Assembly (NCBI GenBank): GCA_028538565.1
Contig: JAPQWN010000009.1
Coordinates: 7,595,001-7,659,000, forward strand
Direction of reading: 5' to 3'
Length of the DNA: 64,000 nucleotides
Source: Umbellularia californica
Lineage: Eukaryota > Streptophyta > Magnoliopsida > Laurales > Lauraceae
Below are positions 34,191-43,904 of this stretch, piece after piece. The position numbers and the translations under genes were made by a program. Under the pieces are notes generated by a model, which was given only the letters and a program-made list of their open reading frames with translations, searched no databases and was not told the DNA's origin. The first letter of the stretch is position 1. The number at the start of each line of letters is the position of its first letter.

Positions 34191-34684
34191 TTTTTCATTT
34201 TGCAACTCAACCATCACTGATTTCCCTTCTCCCCTCTCCCAACCCTTCCATTCAATCACAATTGCAACCTACACACTCCATTCCATTTGCATGCACTCAA
34301 TCCATTTGCATTACATGTTTATTTTTACCCTAAAAAAAGATTAACAATGAAAGAAAACAAAAATGGAAGAAGTTGAAGATGAAGAGGTACTTGGAGAGAT
34401 GATGATGATCTGTCTTTGCTCACGAAGAAGAGAAGATGATTTGCCTTCAAACGTTTTCACTCACCACAGCTCGGAAATGATGTCGTTCTTATAGGGGAGG
34501 AAATGAGGAAGAAGAACAGAAGAAGAAGAAGGAGAAGGAGAAGGAAGAGCACAGGGCAAGGTGGTAATCTTTGGTGGGTGAGCTCAGTAGAAAATGGGAT
34601 TTTATGTTTTTGCAGTGGGTGAGCTCAGTATGTGGGTCTACTCAGCATTTTAAGTGGGTGCAAATAGAAATTCCCTAAAAATTA

Positions 34685-35233
34685 ATCAAAGTGGTGGTTG
34701 GATTCTATTAAAAGGTTGGTACACACAATAAACACATTCCTATATTGCATCATCTACCCTAAAATGTCATCAGCTTGATTTCTTTTCAGTACTGACTTGT
34801 TAGAAGGCCTAGAACTGTGGTTTGAACCCTAAAAATTCCTTTTGAAACCGTACCAATTGTCTAATGTAAATGCATATATGTATGTTGCTTTGGGTAAAGA
34901 CTACCATTTGGTGTAGTAAATATCATTTTTGTTTTGGGCTTAGTTAATATTATTTTCGTTTTGGGTTTTAGGGTTTTAAAAGGGGTTTCTTTTTTGTAGG
35001 TACTGTTTTTCTCTATTACATTCTTTCTATAAGTGGTACTTAGTATAGTATTTTGATTACCACATTACATTACTTTAATATGGCTATAAACCTTATTTTA
35101 TATGATCAAACATATTCCAGCATGGGCATTTTAACAGTGGCTAATGGTTTAGAAATATACACTTGATGTCTTTCAAAATTTGTATGTATCTTTCATATTT
35201 CTATAAATTATGTTCTTGTAATTTGATGATAGC
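34685..35233. other. Promoter/leader side of the outer MULE transposase
   Basis: AT-rich sequence between the nested MULE and the first transposase exon. There is no coding sequence. A TTAGGGTTTTAAAAGG stretch and a possible intron acceptor (TTTTTTGTAGG at 34990-35000) are seen; the transcription start cannot be set. Confidence 0.4.
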
Positions 35234-37990
35234 ATGTTAGCTAGCGAGGTGTTAATCATATTCCACTATGATGGTGACTTCCAATTCGATATAATCCGTC
35301 CGATGTATAATGGAGGAAATCAAAAGATGGGATATTTACCGACGGACATAACATATGAGTCATTGGTTAATGAAGCAACTAAAGCATCTAATTGGAACTC
35401 ATCCATCCAGAAATTAATCATATAATACCTTCATCACAATGGACGGGCATTTTCAATGGCAAGAATTAACGACGACAATGATGTGAAAAGAAGTTCAACG
35501 CATCAAGGAATGATATGAATGCGATATATTTATATTTCTTCAACGGTTCGAAGAACCAGCAATGTATAAGAGGAGAACAATAAGAGGAGAACAATGGAGG
35601 TATATGCATAGGTTGTATCACTAAATCAATAGATTACCAAATAGTAAGTATGTCTTCCTACTTGCTTATTGTTTTGTTGATGCATTGTAGGTATGAAAGG
35701 AATGTTCGAGTTCACAACTGTGCAGCTAAAGTGAGGACCTCGTCAAGAACTTGTACGGAAAAGCAAGCCATAGAGCCAATACCTACTCAAGAGCTACCTA
35801 CCATTGATCTCCATGAAGACAATGACATGCATTTCCTTTCCATGCGTAATGAATGCAGTCCACATCAGGCAGTAGGACAAGATATTGTTATTGATGATAT
35901 TGATGTTGGAACAAACAATTATGATGAGATCCAGTCCGATGAACATCATGCCATTAGACAGATTCGTCGGATCCCAAATGTGATGGTCGAAAGCAACGGT
36001 GCCGAGGCCAATCTAGTTAACACTGCAAATTGTTCAAATGAAACTTCAGTTGTTGATTTTGAGGACAAAATGGAGCCTAATGAGGTGAACACAGAGGTTG
36101 GTAATAACTTGGCTCAGGAAATGTGGGTTGGCCGTGAGTTCCCTAATCGACAGACATTTAAGAATACTCTTGCCAAGTTTACAATTTATGCCAACTTCAC
36201 TCTTAAATACCTGAAGACCAACTCGATCAAGGTGACGGCTGGCTGCAAAGATCGGGAATGTCTTTGGCAGATCCACGCTTCTATTGTCGAATCAGGACCA
36301 CAATTTAAAGTTAGAACGTACAATCCTAACCACCGATGCTTGAAGCCAATGATGGGCTTGGTACATCGACGAGCAACTTCGTCTCATATTTCTGAATTCA
36401 TCATGGATAGTGTCCGGTAGAACGTTGATTTGAAGCTGAAGGAGATAATGAACAACTAACAAATGCAATTTGGGTCGACTATTAGCTATAGGAAGGCACT
36501 TATAGCAAAGGAGATGGCTCTGCGTATAGTGCAAGGATCATACGAGGAGTCCTTCCAGCTTTTGTCTCTCTACTGTATTGAATTGCAGAAAACCAACCCT
36601 AGCACAATAACAAACATAGACACCACATCTAATGACCATTTCAGAAGATTTTTTTGGGCATTCAGACCCTGTATAAGGTCTTTCACGTCTTCGCTGAGGC
36701 CAGTGATTGTTGTAGACGGTGCACATCTCCAAGGCAAGTATCTTGGTGTCTTGCTCGTAGCCGTGGCATGCAAGAACTTCATCACGATTGCCCTGTCACT
36801 TGGAGAGCCACCCAATTTGATCATATTTTCTGACTGTCAGAAGGGTTTTATTCTAGTGCTCCAGAACACTATACCCTCAGCAGTGCATTGTTATTGTTGC
36901 CGTCAGATTGTTGAAAATATCAAAGCCGCTTTCAGTGACGGGGCAATCTTGATGAAGTTCTTGCATGCCGCAAAGTCTTATAGGCCTTACGTTCATGAGG
37001 CATATATGACGGATTTACGTGCAATCAGCCAAGAGGCATTCAGCTAAATTAAGGCAATTGGGAGGCAGTGTTGGGCAAATGCATGTGTACAAGGTCGTCG
37101 GTGTGATATGCTAACTAGCAATGCGGCAGAGTGTATAGTGCACTGTTATTGTTGCTGTCACATTGCTGAAAATATCAAAACCGCTTTCAGGGACAGGGCA
37201 ATCGTGATGAAATTCTTGCATGCCGCAAAGTCCTATAGGCCTTAGGTTCATGAAGCATATATGACGGAAATACGTGCAGTCGGCCAAGAGGCGTTCAGCT
37301 ACATTGAGGCAATTGGGAGGCAGCGTTGGGCTAATGCATACGTATAAGTTCGTCGGTATGACATCCTAACTAGCAATGCAGTGGAGTGTACTAACAGTCT
37401 GTTAAAGGACACAAGGGTACTGCCTATTGTAAAACAAGTTAAGGAGATACATGTCAAGTTAATGGAATTCTATCAAAAGCGACATCTTCATGCAGAGAGT
37501 GTAACTACTCGTTTAATTCCGTATGCGGAAAAAATCTTGAGCCAAGAGATGGAGGAAGTCCGCAGGATTCATGTTCGAGTTGCTGGTCTGGTCGAATTTC
37601 AAGTACAGTTCGCAGAGTTTGAGGATGTGGTAGATCTCGAACGCAGTACTTGTACTTATCGTAAATGGGAGATTTTGGGCATCCCATGCTGTCATGCACT
37701 GGCATCAATGAAGGTAAGGAACTATGATCCATACCAGTTTTGCGAGCATTGGTACTTGTCAAGCGTTTATCGTACAATGTACATTGAAGTTCTGTATGGT
37801 AACCGGGACAGCAAGTAATGGGAACACACATTGGCTGAAAGAGTTATTCCACCATGAGCAACTAAACAACCGGGGCGTCTAAAAAAGAATAGGATTCGTA
37901 TCGAAGATCGTGGCCACCAACGAAGAGTAGTTTCATGCTCCAATTGTTAAGAGAGAGGGCATAACCTTGGAGGTTGTTGCATCCTCTAGT
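35234..37990 (+). pseudogene. MuDR-type transposase relic of the outer MULE
   Basis: The N-terminal piece from 35234 (IIFHYDGDFQFD..GGNQKMGYLP) fits the PB1-like start of MuDR transposases. The next exon follows an AG at about 35690. DNA-binding part: WVGREFPNRQTFKN and CLWQIHAS (about 36120-36275). MULE core: RPVIVVDGAHLQGKYLG (first D, about 36705), then ISD-type IIFSDCQKG and VHCYCCRQI. A segment between these is missing, so the usual E-x-W block is gone. A 256-bp stretch is duplicated (36882-37137 / 37138-37393). SWIM finger: CTYRKWEILGIPCCHALA (about 37650-37700). A C-terminal knuckle CSNC..ERGHNLGGC near 37940 is cut by a TAA. Stops occur at 36418, 36460, 37046, 37246, 37346 and 37816. 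Confidence 0.85.
36882..37393 (+). repeat. 256-bp tandem duplication in the transposase core
   Basis: The phrase GTGCAYTGTTATTGTTGC starts both units, at about 36882 and 37138, and homology continues to about 37378 through AAGTC.TATAGGCCTTA and AGGCAATTGGGAGGCAG. It duplicates the codons after the second catalytic Asp and would itself inactivate the enzyme. Confidence 0.8.
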
Positions 37991-38011
37991 GATGTGATAT
38001 GCTGAATCAAT

Positions 38012-38495
38012 AGGCTTGAACAATGTGGTTATTTTTTGGGGTGGTTGGTGATGTAAATGGGCTTCATGTAGGCTTAAACAGTGCAGTTATTTTCTGGGGT
38101 GGTTGGTGATGTACATGGGCTCTATATAGGCTTAAACAGTGCAGTTATTTTCTGAGGTGGTTAGTGATGTACATGGGCTCTATAGAGGCTTGAACGGTGC
38201 AGTTATTTTTTGGGGTGGTTGATGATGTAAATGGGCTCTATGTAAGGGGAACATACAAGTTAGTTTTTGGAGTGGTTGGTGATGTAAATGGGCTCTATGT
38301 AGGCTTGAACAATGCAGTTATTTTTTGGGGTGGTTGGTGATGTAAATGGGCTCCATGTAGGCTTGAATAGTGAAGTTATTTTCTGGGGTGGTAGGTGATG
38401 TAAATGGGCTCCATGTAGGGGGAACATACAAGTTATTTTTTGGGGTGGTTGGTGATGTAAATGAGCTCCATGTAGGCTTGAATAGTGCGGTTTAT
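38012..38495 (+). repeat. 58-bp minisatellite downstream of transposase
   Basis: About eight units starting AGGCTTGAACAGTGCAGTTA and containing GGGGTGGTTGGTGATGTAAA. The first unit starts are 38012, 38070, 38128 and 38186, an exact 58-bp period; later units include a variant with GGGGAACATACAAGTT. Located just after the transposase 3' end. Confidence 0.88.
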
Positions 38496-38689
38496 TTATG
38501 TGTATTTTGCTACTTTTGTAAATATTGGACAACTATAATGAATTTTGGAATGTGAATGATGATATAAATGTATTTTATGTAAAGTTAGATTTTGTATGTA
38601 TTCAATTGCTCAAAGGTCCTTGCTTAAGTAGTTCATTTCACTGTCAGAATAGTCCACACTTACAAATTACGATTTCCTCACATCAATAA

Positions 38690-39420
38690 AAATAGTCGAT
38701 ATCGACTATTTTAATGTATTTGCCTTACAACTTTAAATTTTATTCCACTGACGAAATTTGTCGATATTGACAATTATAAATAGTCGATATCGGCAATTTT
38801 TATCTATATCAGAAGCTACTGCCTTACAACTTTAAATTCATTCCACTGACGAAATTTGTAGATATCGACAATTAGAAACTATTGATATCGACAATTTTCA
38901 TCTATTTCAGAAGTTACTGCCTTACAACTTTAAAATTATGCCACTGAAGAAATTAGTCGATACCGACAATTATTAATAGTTGATATCGACAATTTTTTAT
39001 CTGTAGCAGAAGCTACTACCTTACAACTTTAAATTCATTCAATTGACGAAATTTGCCAATACCGACAATGATTAATAGTTGATATCGATAATTTTTATCT
39101 GTAGCAAAAGCTACTGCCTTACAACTTTGAATTCATTCCACAGACAAAATTTGTCAAAACCGACAATGATTAATAGTCGATATCGACAATTTTTATCTGT
39201 AGCAGAAGCTACTGCCTTACAATTTTAAATTCATTATACCGACGAAATTAGTCTATACCAACAATTATTAATAGTCGATATCGACAATTTTTATCCATAG
39301 CAGAAGCTACTGCCTTACAACTTTAAATTCATTTTACTGACGAAATTTGTCGATTCCGACAATTATTAATAGTCGATATCAACAATTTTAATTTGTTGCA
39401 GTAGCTACCGCCTTTCAACT
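38690..39420. repeat. 98-bp tandem array with paired TCGATATCGA palindromes
   Basis: About 7.5 units with GCCTTACAACTTTAAATTCA starting near 38722, 38821, 38920, 39009, 39116, 39214, 39311 and 39410. Each unit has two copies of a TCGATATCGA-like palindrome about 20-25 bp apart (several mutated, e.g. TCGATATTGA or TTGATATCGA). The same palindrome is found just inside both ends of the outer MULE (27980-28014 and 45934-45947). Confidence 0.88.
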
Positions 39421-40004
39421 TAAATGGAATTCCATTGATCGATAAAGTCCATGTATATAATTATGTGATCTGTTTATATAGATCCCCATTCATAAGTTAA
39501 TATAGTCTTCAAAACTTGATAACGCAAACAAATTAAGACCACCTCAATTACATTTGAAGAATTAATTATATATGTGATAGAAGAAAAATGCAATCATGTA
39601 TCCCGTTAGTATTGATAATAACTCTTCTATAGAGGCACTGATTCATCTCATTCATTTCACCATTCTATATACAAGATGTTCACAGTTAAAAAAACCATTC
39701 TCCAACAATATAGCAATTGCTAGTTCAACATGCACAATGGCACTGTTTCTAAAATAAAAGATGTTCAACAGTGTATACTGCCAAGAAATACACACAGATA
39801 CAACTTTAAACATGTTCAGTAGTATCACAACCAACCAAAAAATCCCACATGCATCATTCAAGAAAAAAAAAAGCATAAGCTCCCACGCTGCTTCTTCTAC
39901 AATGATATTCTGCTGTAGTAGCCAAAAGCCCCATATGCACACAACATACGATTGAATTATAAGAAGTCACTCCAGTCAGTCAAGCCTAGTCTGTTGGCAT
40001 TCAA
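39421..40004. other. Non-coding stretch
   Basis: AT-rich and without recognisable genes. It lies between the palindrome array and the 3' end of the minus-strand PMD-Ulp1 gene. Confidence 0.4.
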
Positions 40005-43000
40005 CTACCAACTCCTTTTGATTATCTCTATGGCAATTTTGCTATGAAAGTAGGGGATATCTTCTTTAGTGAAGTTGATGTTACGACGGTGCACACAGTG
40101 TTTCGTGAAAGCCAATGCAAATTTTCCTACTGTCATTTCCATTTTGCTAATGAGGGATGTCTGTCTTTACGAGCAAACCCGATAGATATGGGTCCGACCA
40201 CTCAAAACGGCTGTACCTTTCATTCAACCATGCCACATGTGTAAAGCATTCACAATGCACTCTTAGATTAAGTCAGAAATTCGTGTATGTCGCCTCGAAA
40301 ATTAATGAATCAGAATACAAATATATCAATGTGTAAGAAGAGATAACATACAAATTTCACCGCGTGTTTTATCCATCGACAATCGCCAGAAATGCTATTG
40401 TAGAACTCCCATCGTCTCTCGTCAACATATCTGACCAACAAGGTGAAGTGTGATCTTTGATAGACTACAAAAATCAGCGTGTGTGCTTCCCTTGTGTCCA
40501 TCACCCTATGTCCGTGCTTCCCAAACACAGCTTCCACAGTAGAATCAAAACCATCCGACCACCAACTCTGCATCCAATAAACAATAAATGATCAGCTAGA
40601 GCCTACAACTGAAACTACTAGTATATAGGTGTTTCAATCCGTTAGTACTTACACAAACGCTTGGGTTAGCAATGAAACATGAATCATATTCATCCCTCAA
40701 TATTTCAAAATAGTAGTACATGACGTTAGTGTCCATCCAAGTTCCTTCTTGAAGCACCTTCTTTAGATCCAAGCTTGGGATCATTGTGCAGAAGCTATCC
40801 AACTGATCCTTCCTGCAACAAATCATAAACAAGCCCATAAAATGCAAGTAGTTATTTATCATAAAAATCAAGTATGATACCTGTTTTCTTACTTTTCCTC
40901 GTAATATTCTTTGAATCTTTTGAAAAAAAACTTATCAAGGTCACATAATACGTAACTGCTTTGAACTATAGAATGAGCGTAATCTTTAAACTCCACCGGT
41001 ACTTTGTGCATATGTGGTAGCCATTTGATCCTCCACACAAGTGACTCGAGTGTAGCGAAGGGGGCTGAAATCATCAAAGTGGACTCGTTGGAGATTGGGA
41101 TTGGAGAGGTGAACAATGTTCTGCTCACTGGGGGGGCACTCAGGACTTCTCGGGTTGGTGATAAGGCCGGAGAATGAGGCCTACTACCAGAACCCTCTAT
41201 CATCAACTGCTGGATGGGCTCATAAACTCGTGGTGTGCTCCTTTTGGTACTTTTCTTTTTCCCTGCTCTCTTGACAGCAGCTCTTTTTCGATACGTAAAT
41301 GTTATTGTGATTTTCTTCTTCTCCTCCTCTTTATCGGACTGCGAGCTGCTACACCCACCCATTGAAAAGTCATCAAAGGTTGTCCCAAAGGCACCTTTAA
41401 ACTTTGTCAATTACGTCCGAATTGATGTAGTGAGCTTCTCAATAGACACTTTCCGGCGCTCTGCTCTATCACAGGGGCTCTCTAAACGAGCCACCAGATC
41501 TACCACCTGAAAACGAAACACACCCAATATTAATTTATCAAATCATACCAGCAAAGCAAATGTTTTAATAGGAGAAAAAAATACGTAAAACGCCGTTTCA
41601 TGCAGTAACTTAATGGCAACATTTGAGCCATACATGCTTCTGTGGGATGGTGGGTTCTGTAGGTTTGGAGGTCTCCTCCGCCTAGCTAGCCTCCGTATGC
41701 TCCGTTTGAGCTGACCTCCCAATAAACATTAGCGAGTTTTCATCATACCACGTCAAATACTCCTTGGAATGGGTTTCTAACTTACACTTCTTCCCATGTA
41801 GAACAAGTTGGGCTCTAGCAGCCCATAATGCCTCTACCTCCTTGTCCACCTGCGTGCTGTAATCAATGACAACATACCATGTTTGTTCTCGTCTGACGAA
41901 TGACATATTGAATGCTTCATAACACGTTTCGTATTGTGTCATTTCACGATCCAATAAAAGATAAGGACGGTGGATGACGAAAAGAGAACACGATCAACTT
42001 TCTGTACCTTCTCAACAAACTTTTTTCCCGTAACCATGATAGGGTCGCCAATAGAACTGCATACGACATGAGTTAGGAATCATTAGCGAGTTTTCTTCAA
42101 GCCTCTTCTGCCAGGTCTTAAATAGTGGAAACTATATATCCTTCTTCCAACTATCTGCTGGTTTAGGACACCGCCCGATCGACATCCTCGTGTAAGCCCA
42201 AAGTTGCACCATTCCACAAAATATTTACATGTTATGTACGATTGAATTAATACCATTGACTAAGATGTTAAGAATGAGAAAAAGCACCTGTAACAACTGA
42301 AGAGGTTCGGTGGGTGTCCTGAGTTGGTGTCCTTCCTCCTCTCCGTGTCCATTCTTCCCCTCCTCTCCTACCCTGGTCTTCTCCTTATTCCACCGAGTAA
42401 CGTTTGCCAACATCCTGTAAAGATTCACAAGACAAGCCGGTGCCCATGCATAAGGCTTAAAATCTTAAAATAACTCAAGAAGCCAAGCAGGTCCTCGGGC
42501 ATCAGAAGTTTGCGAGATGATCTGGCCGGACACCAAGAAGAAGAGGTAGGCTCGTGTTGCCTGAATCTCATAGTCCTTGTATTTCTTCTTTTTCTTCACT
42601 AGTTCTTCAGCCTTGAAATTGTCCTCAAGCCACTTAAATTTCAATGTTACGCCAACGTAGTCAACCTTCTTTTGTGGAGCAATACCGAGCAAATCCTGAC
42701 AGACCTGTTGCACTAGCGCCCTGGGAAAGTTCGATTCGTTACTCGGGGCCCATCAATGGGTAGGCAATATGTATAAGTAACGTCCTCCAACGTTATAGTT
42801 GCTTCTCCTGATGGAAAATGGAACGAGTTTGTTTTGGACACCACCTCTCTACCAATGTCGTTATTAATGCGTGATTTATGACCATACAACTTATCTCTAC
42901 CAAATGATGGAGACCCGTCTGCCTCACGTATTCCTTTTGGATTTTTGTAAGCACCCATATTGCTGCGTCCGAGTTTGTTAGGATGCACCTGGGGCAACCG

Positions 43001-43200
43001 AATTCCTGCTAGTATCAAGTATTACAAGGCTAGTTAGGAATCATACACCAAAAGGAATCACAAGGAAGATTGATAAAGTCAATCAAGAAAGTCTATATAT
43101 AGTTACAATATACCTCTCCCTGACGAATTCCTTCGGATATATGGTTTTGTTGGTTATATAGAAGAACTTTCGGAGCCTCGGCGGGCTGTTCTTCATCCAT
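40005..43200 (-). pseudogene. PMD-Ulp1 (C48 peptidase) fusion gene of the outer MULE
   Basis: The likely start is the ATG at 43200 (MDEEQPAEAPKVLLYNQQNH), with a GT donor at 43112-43113 and an AG acceptor near 43005. PMD part at 41682-43005: FHFPSGEATITLEDVTYTYC, LPIDGPRV, WLEDNF, ATRAYLFFLVSGQI, and PYAWAPACLVNLYRML. A basic linker follows (40889-41410). The Ulp1-like C48 peptidase is at 40090-40870: SFCTMIPSLDLKKVL, TNVMYYYFEILRDEY, then HFTLLVRYVDERRWEFYNS (His at about 40448-40450) and IPH-QNGNDS at about 40130. The expected catalytic Cys of the NDC motif is AGT (Ser, 40129-40131), and the triad Asp in the FYDS context is Asn. A frameshift near 42720 and stops near 42475, 42130 and 40143 also break it. 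Together with a MuDR transposase, an Ulp1 gene recalls the Kaonashi MULEs. Confidence 0.8.
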
Positions 43201-43655
43201 CTACAAAGTAACAAACATAACTATTATTACATTGGAAACCATAGGTGCCTTAGCACAAAAAGGGACAGTTTTTTAATGCAAAATATATTTCTAATTGACA
43301 TTATATTAATAAAAGACCATTTTCGCAGTTACGTTGCAGTTCGCACTCTAATCAAAAGTTCTACAGTGTTGTGTCATTATACGTTGTTCTGCAGTTCTGT
43401 ATTAGATGGACTTCTTAAGGCCAGTGCTCGTATTAAAGCATCAGGTAGAACTTTTTGGTGATGATGAGGAAAGGAATGCAAGTAAACGAAAGGAACACAT
43501 AAGTGTGATATTCCCTTAGACAAATACATACTACTGATAATAAAATGCAAATGCAAATTAGTTACTAGTTGATTATGCATTTTATAAGCATCTCCATCAT
43601 TTCTTTGTAACCACAATGATAAACTAAGAGTTCACATTTTACTCCGTTTTTTCTC
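43201..43655. other. Non-coding, possibly with a small captured exon
   Basis: Upstream of the PMD-Ulp1 start on the minus strand and of the methyltransferase fragment on the plus strand. A 49-bp plus-strand stretch at about 43391-43439 is framed by CTGCAG and GTAGAA and reads SVLDGLLKASARIKAS, so it could be another captured exon, but I do not recognise it. Confidence 0.35.
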
Positions 43656-43904
43656 CTACGTGGTTAGGGGAGTCACTTCACGAAAGCATCAAACGGCATG
43701 AGCACTTTCTTGCTTTACAACTAAGCTTAAAACCCGAAATGAAGGTGCGATAAATTGTCATTTTGGTTAAAGAAAAAGGGATATCCTTAAGCTAACTCAT
43801 ATAGGTTTTAAGCAATCAGTAATGTGAGATTTTGACTTACTATTTTAGGTATTGGATGTGGGATGTGGCATTGGTGGACCACTACGGGAAATTGCTAGAT
43901 TTAT
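43656..43904 (+). pseudogene. SMT1: Captured two-exon fragment of sterol C24-methyltransferase
   Basis: Exon A (about 43656-43744) reads GESLHESIKRHEHFLALQLS and ends LKPEMK at a GT donor. A 104-bp intron (43745-43848) ends TATTTTAG. Exon B (43849-43904) reads VLDVGCGIGGPLREIARF, the S-adenosylmethionine-binding motif I. In plant cycloartenol C24-methyltransferase (SMT1) these two stretches are adjacent in the protein, so the fragment keeps genomic order, frame and intron. The GxGxG-like DVGCGIGG motif is intact. Exon B is followed by GTAAGC with AT in place of the usual AG before it. Neither the preceding nor the following exons were found. Inside a MULE, this is a transduplicated host gene fragment and not a working gene. 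Confidence 0.82.

Larger units (their letters stand above)
28132..34675 (+). mobile_element. Nested MULE, 6544 bp, FAR1-OTU type
   Basis: The ends GGAAATTTCTATTTGCACCC and, on the minus strand, GGGAATTTCTATTTGCACCC open inverted repeats that run about 47 bp with few differences (..AAAATGCTGAG..CCCACAT). Flanks CAAAAATTA (28123-28131) and TAAAAATTA (34676-34684) form a 9-bp duplication with one mismatch, as expected for a Mutator-like element. Contents: a plus-strand FAR1-MULE-SWIM-OTU transposase relic (28870-31505), a convergent minus-strand PMD gene (31740-33878), and hairpin-unit minisatellites just inside both ends. All coding parts carry stop codons. Confidence 0.88.

Noticed and set aside
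38680..39420. CRISPR-like array of repeats and spacers
   Set aside because: This is eukaryotic DNA and the whole 98-bp unit is repeated, with no unique spacers; it is a minisatellite.
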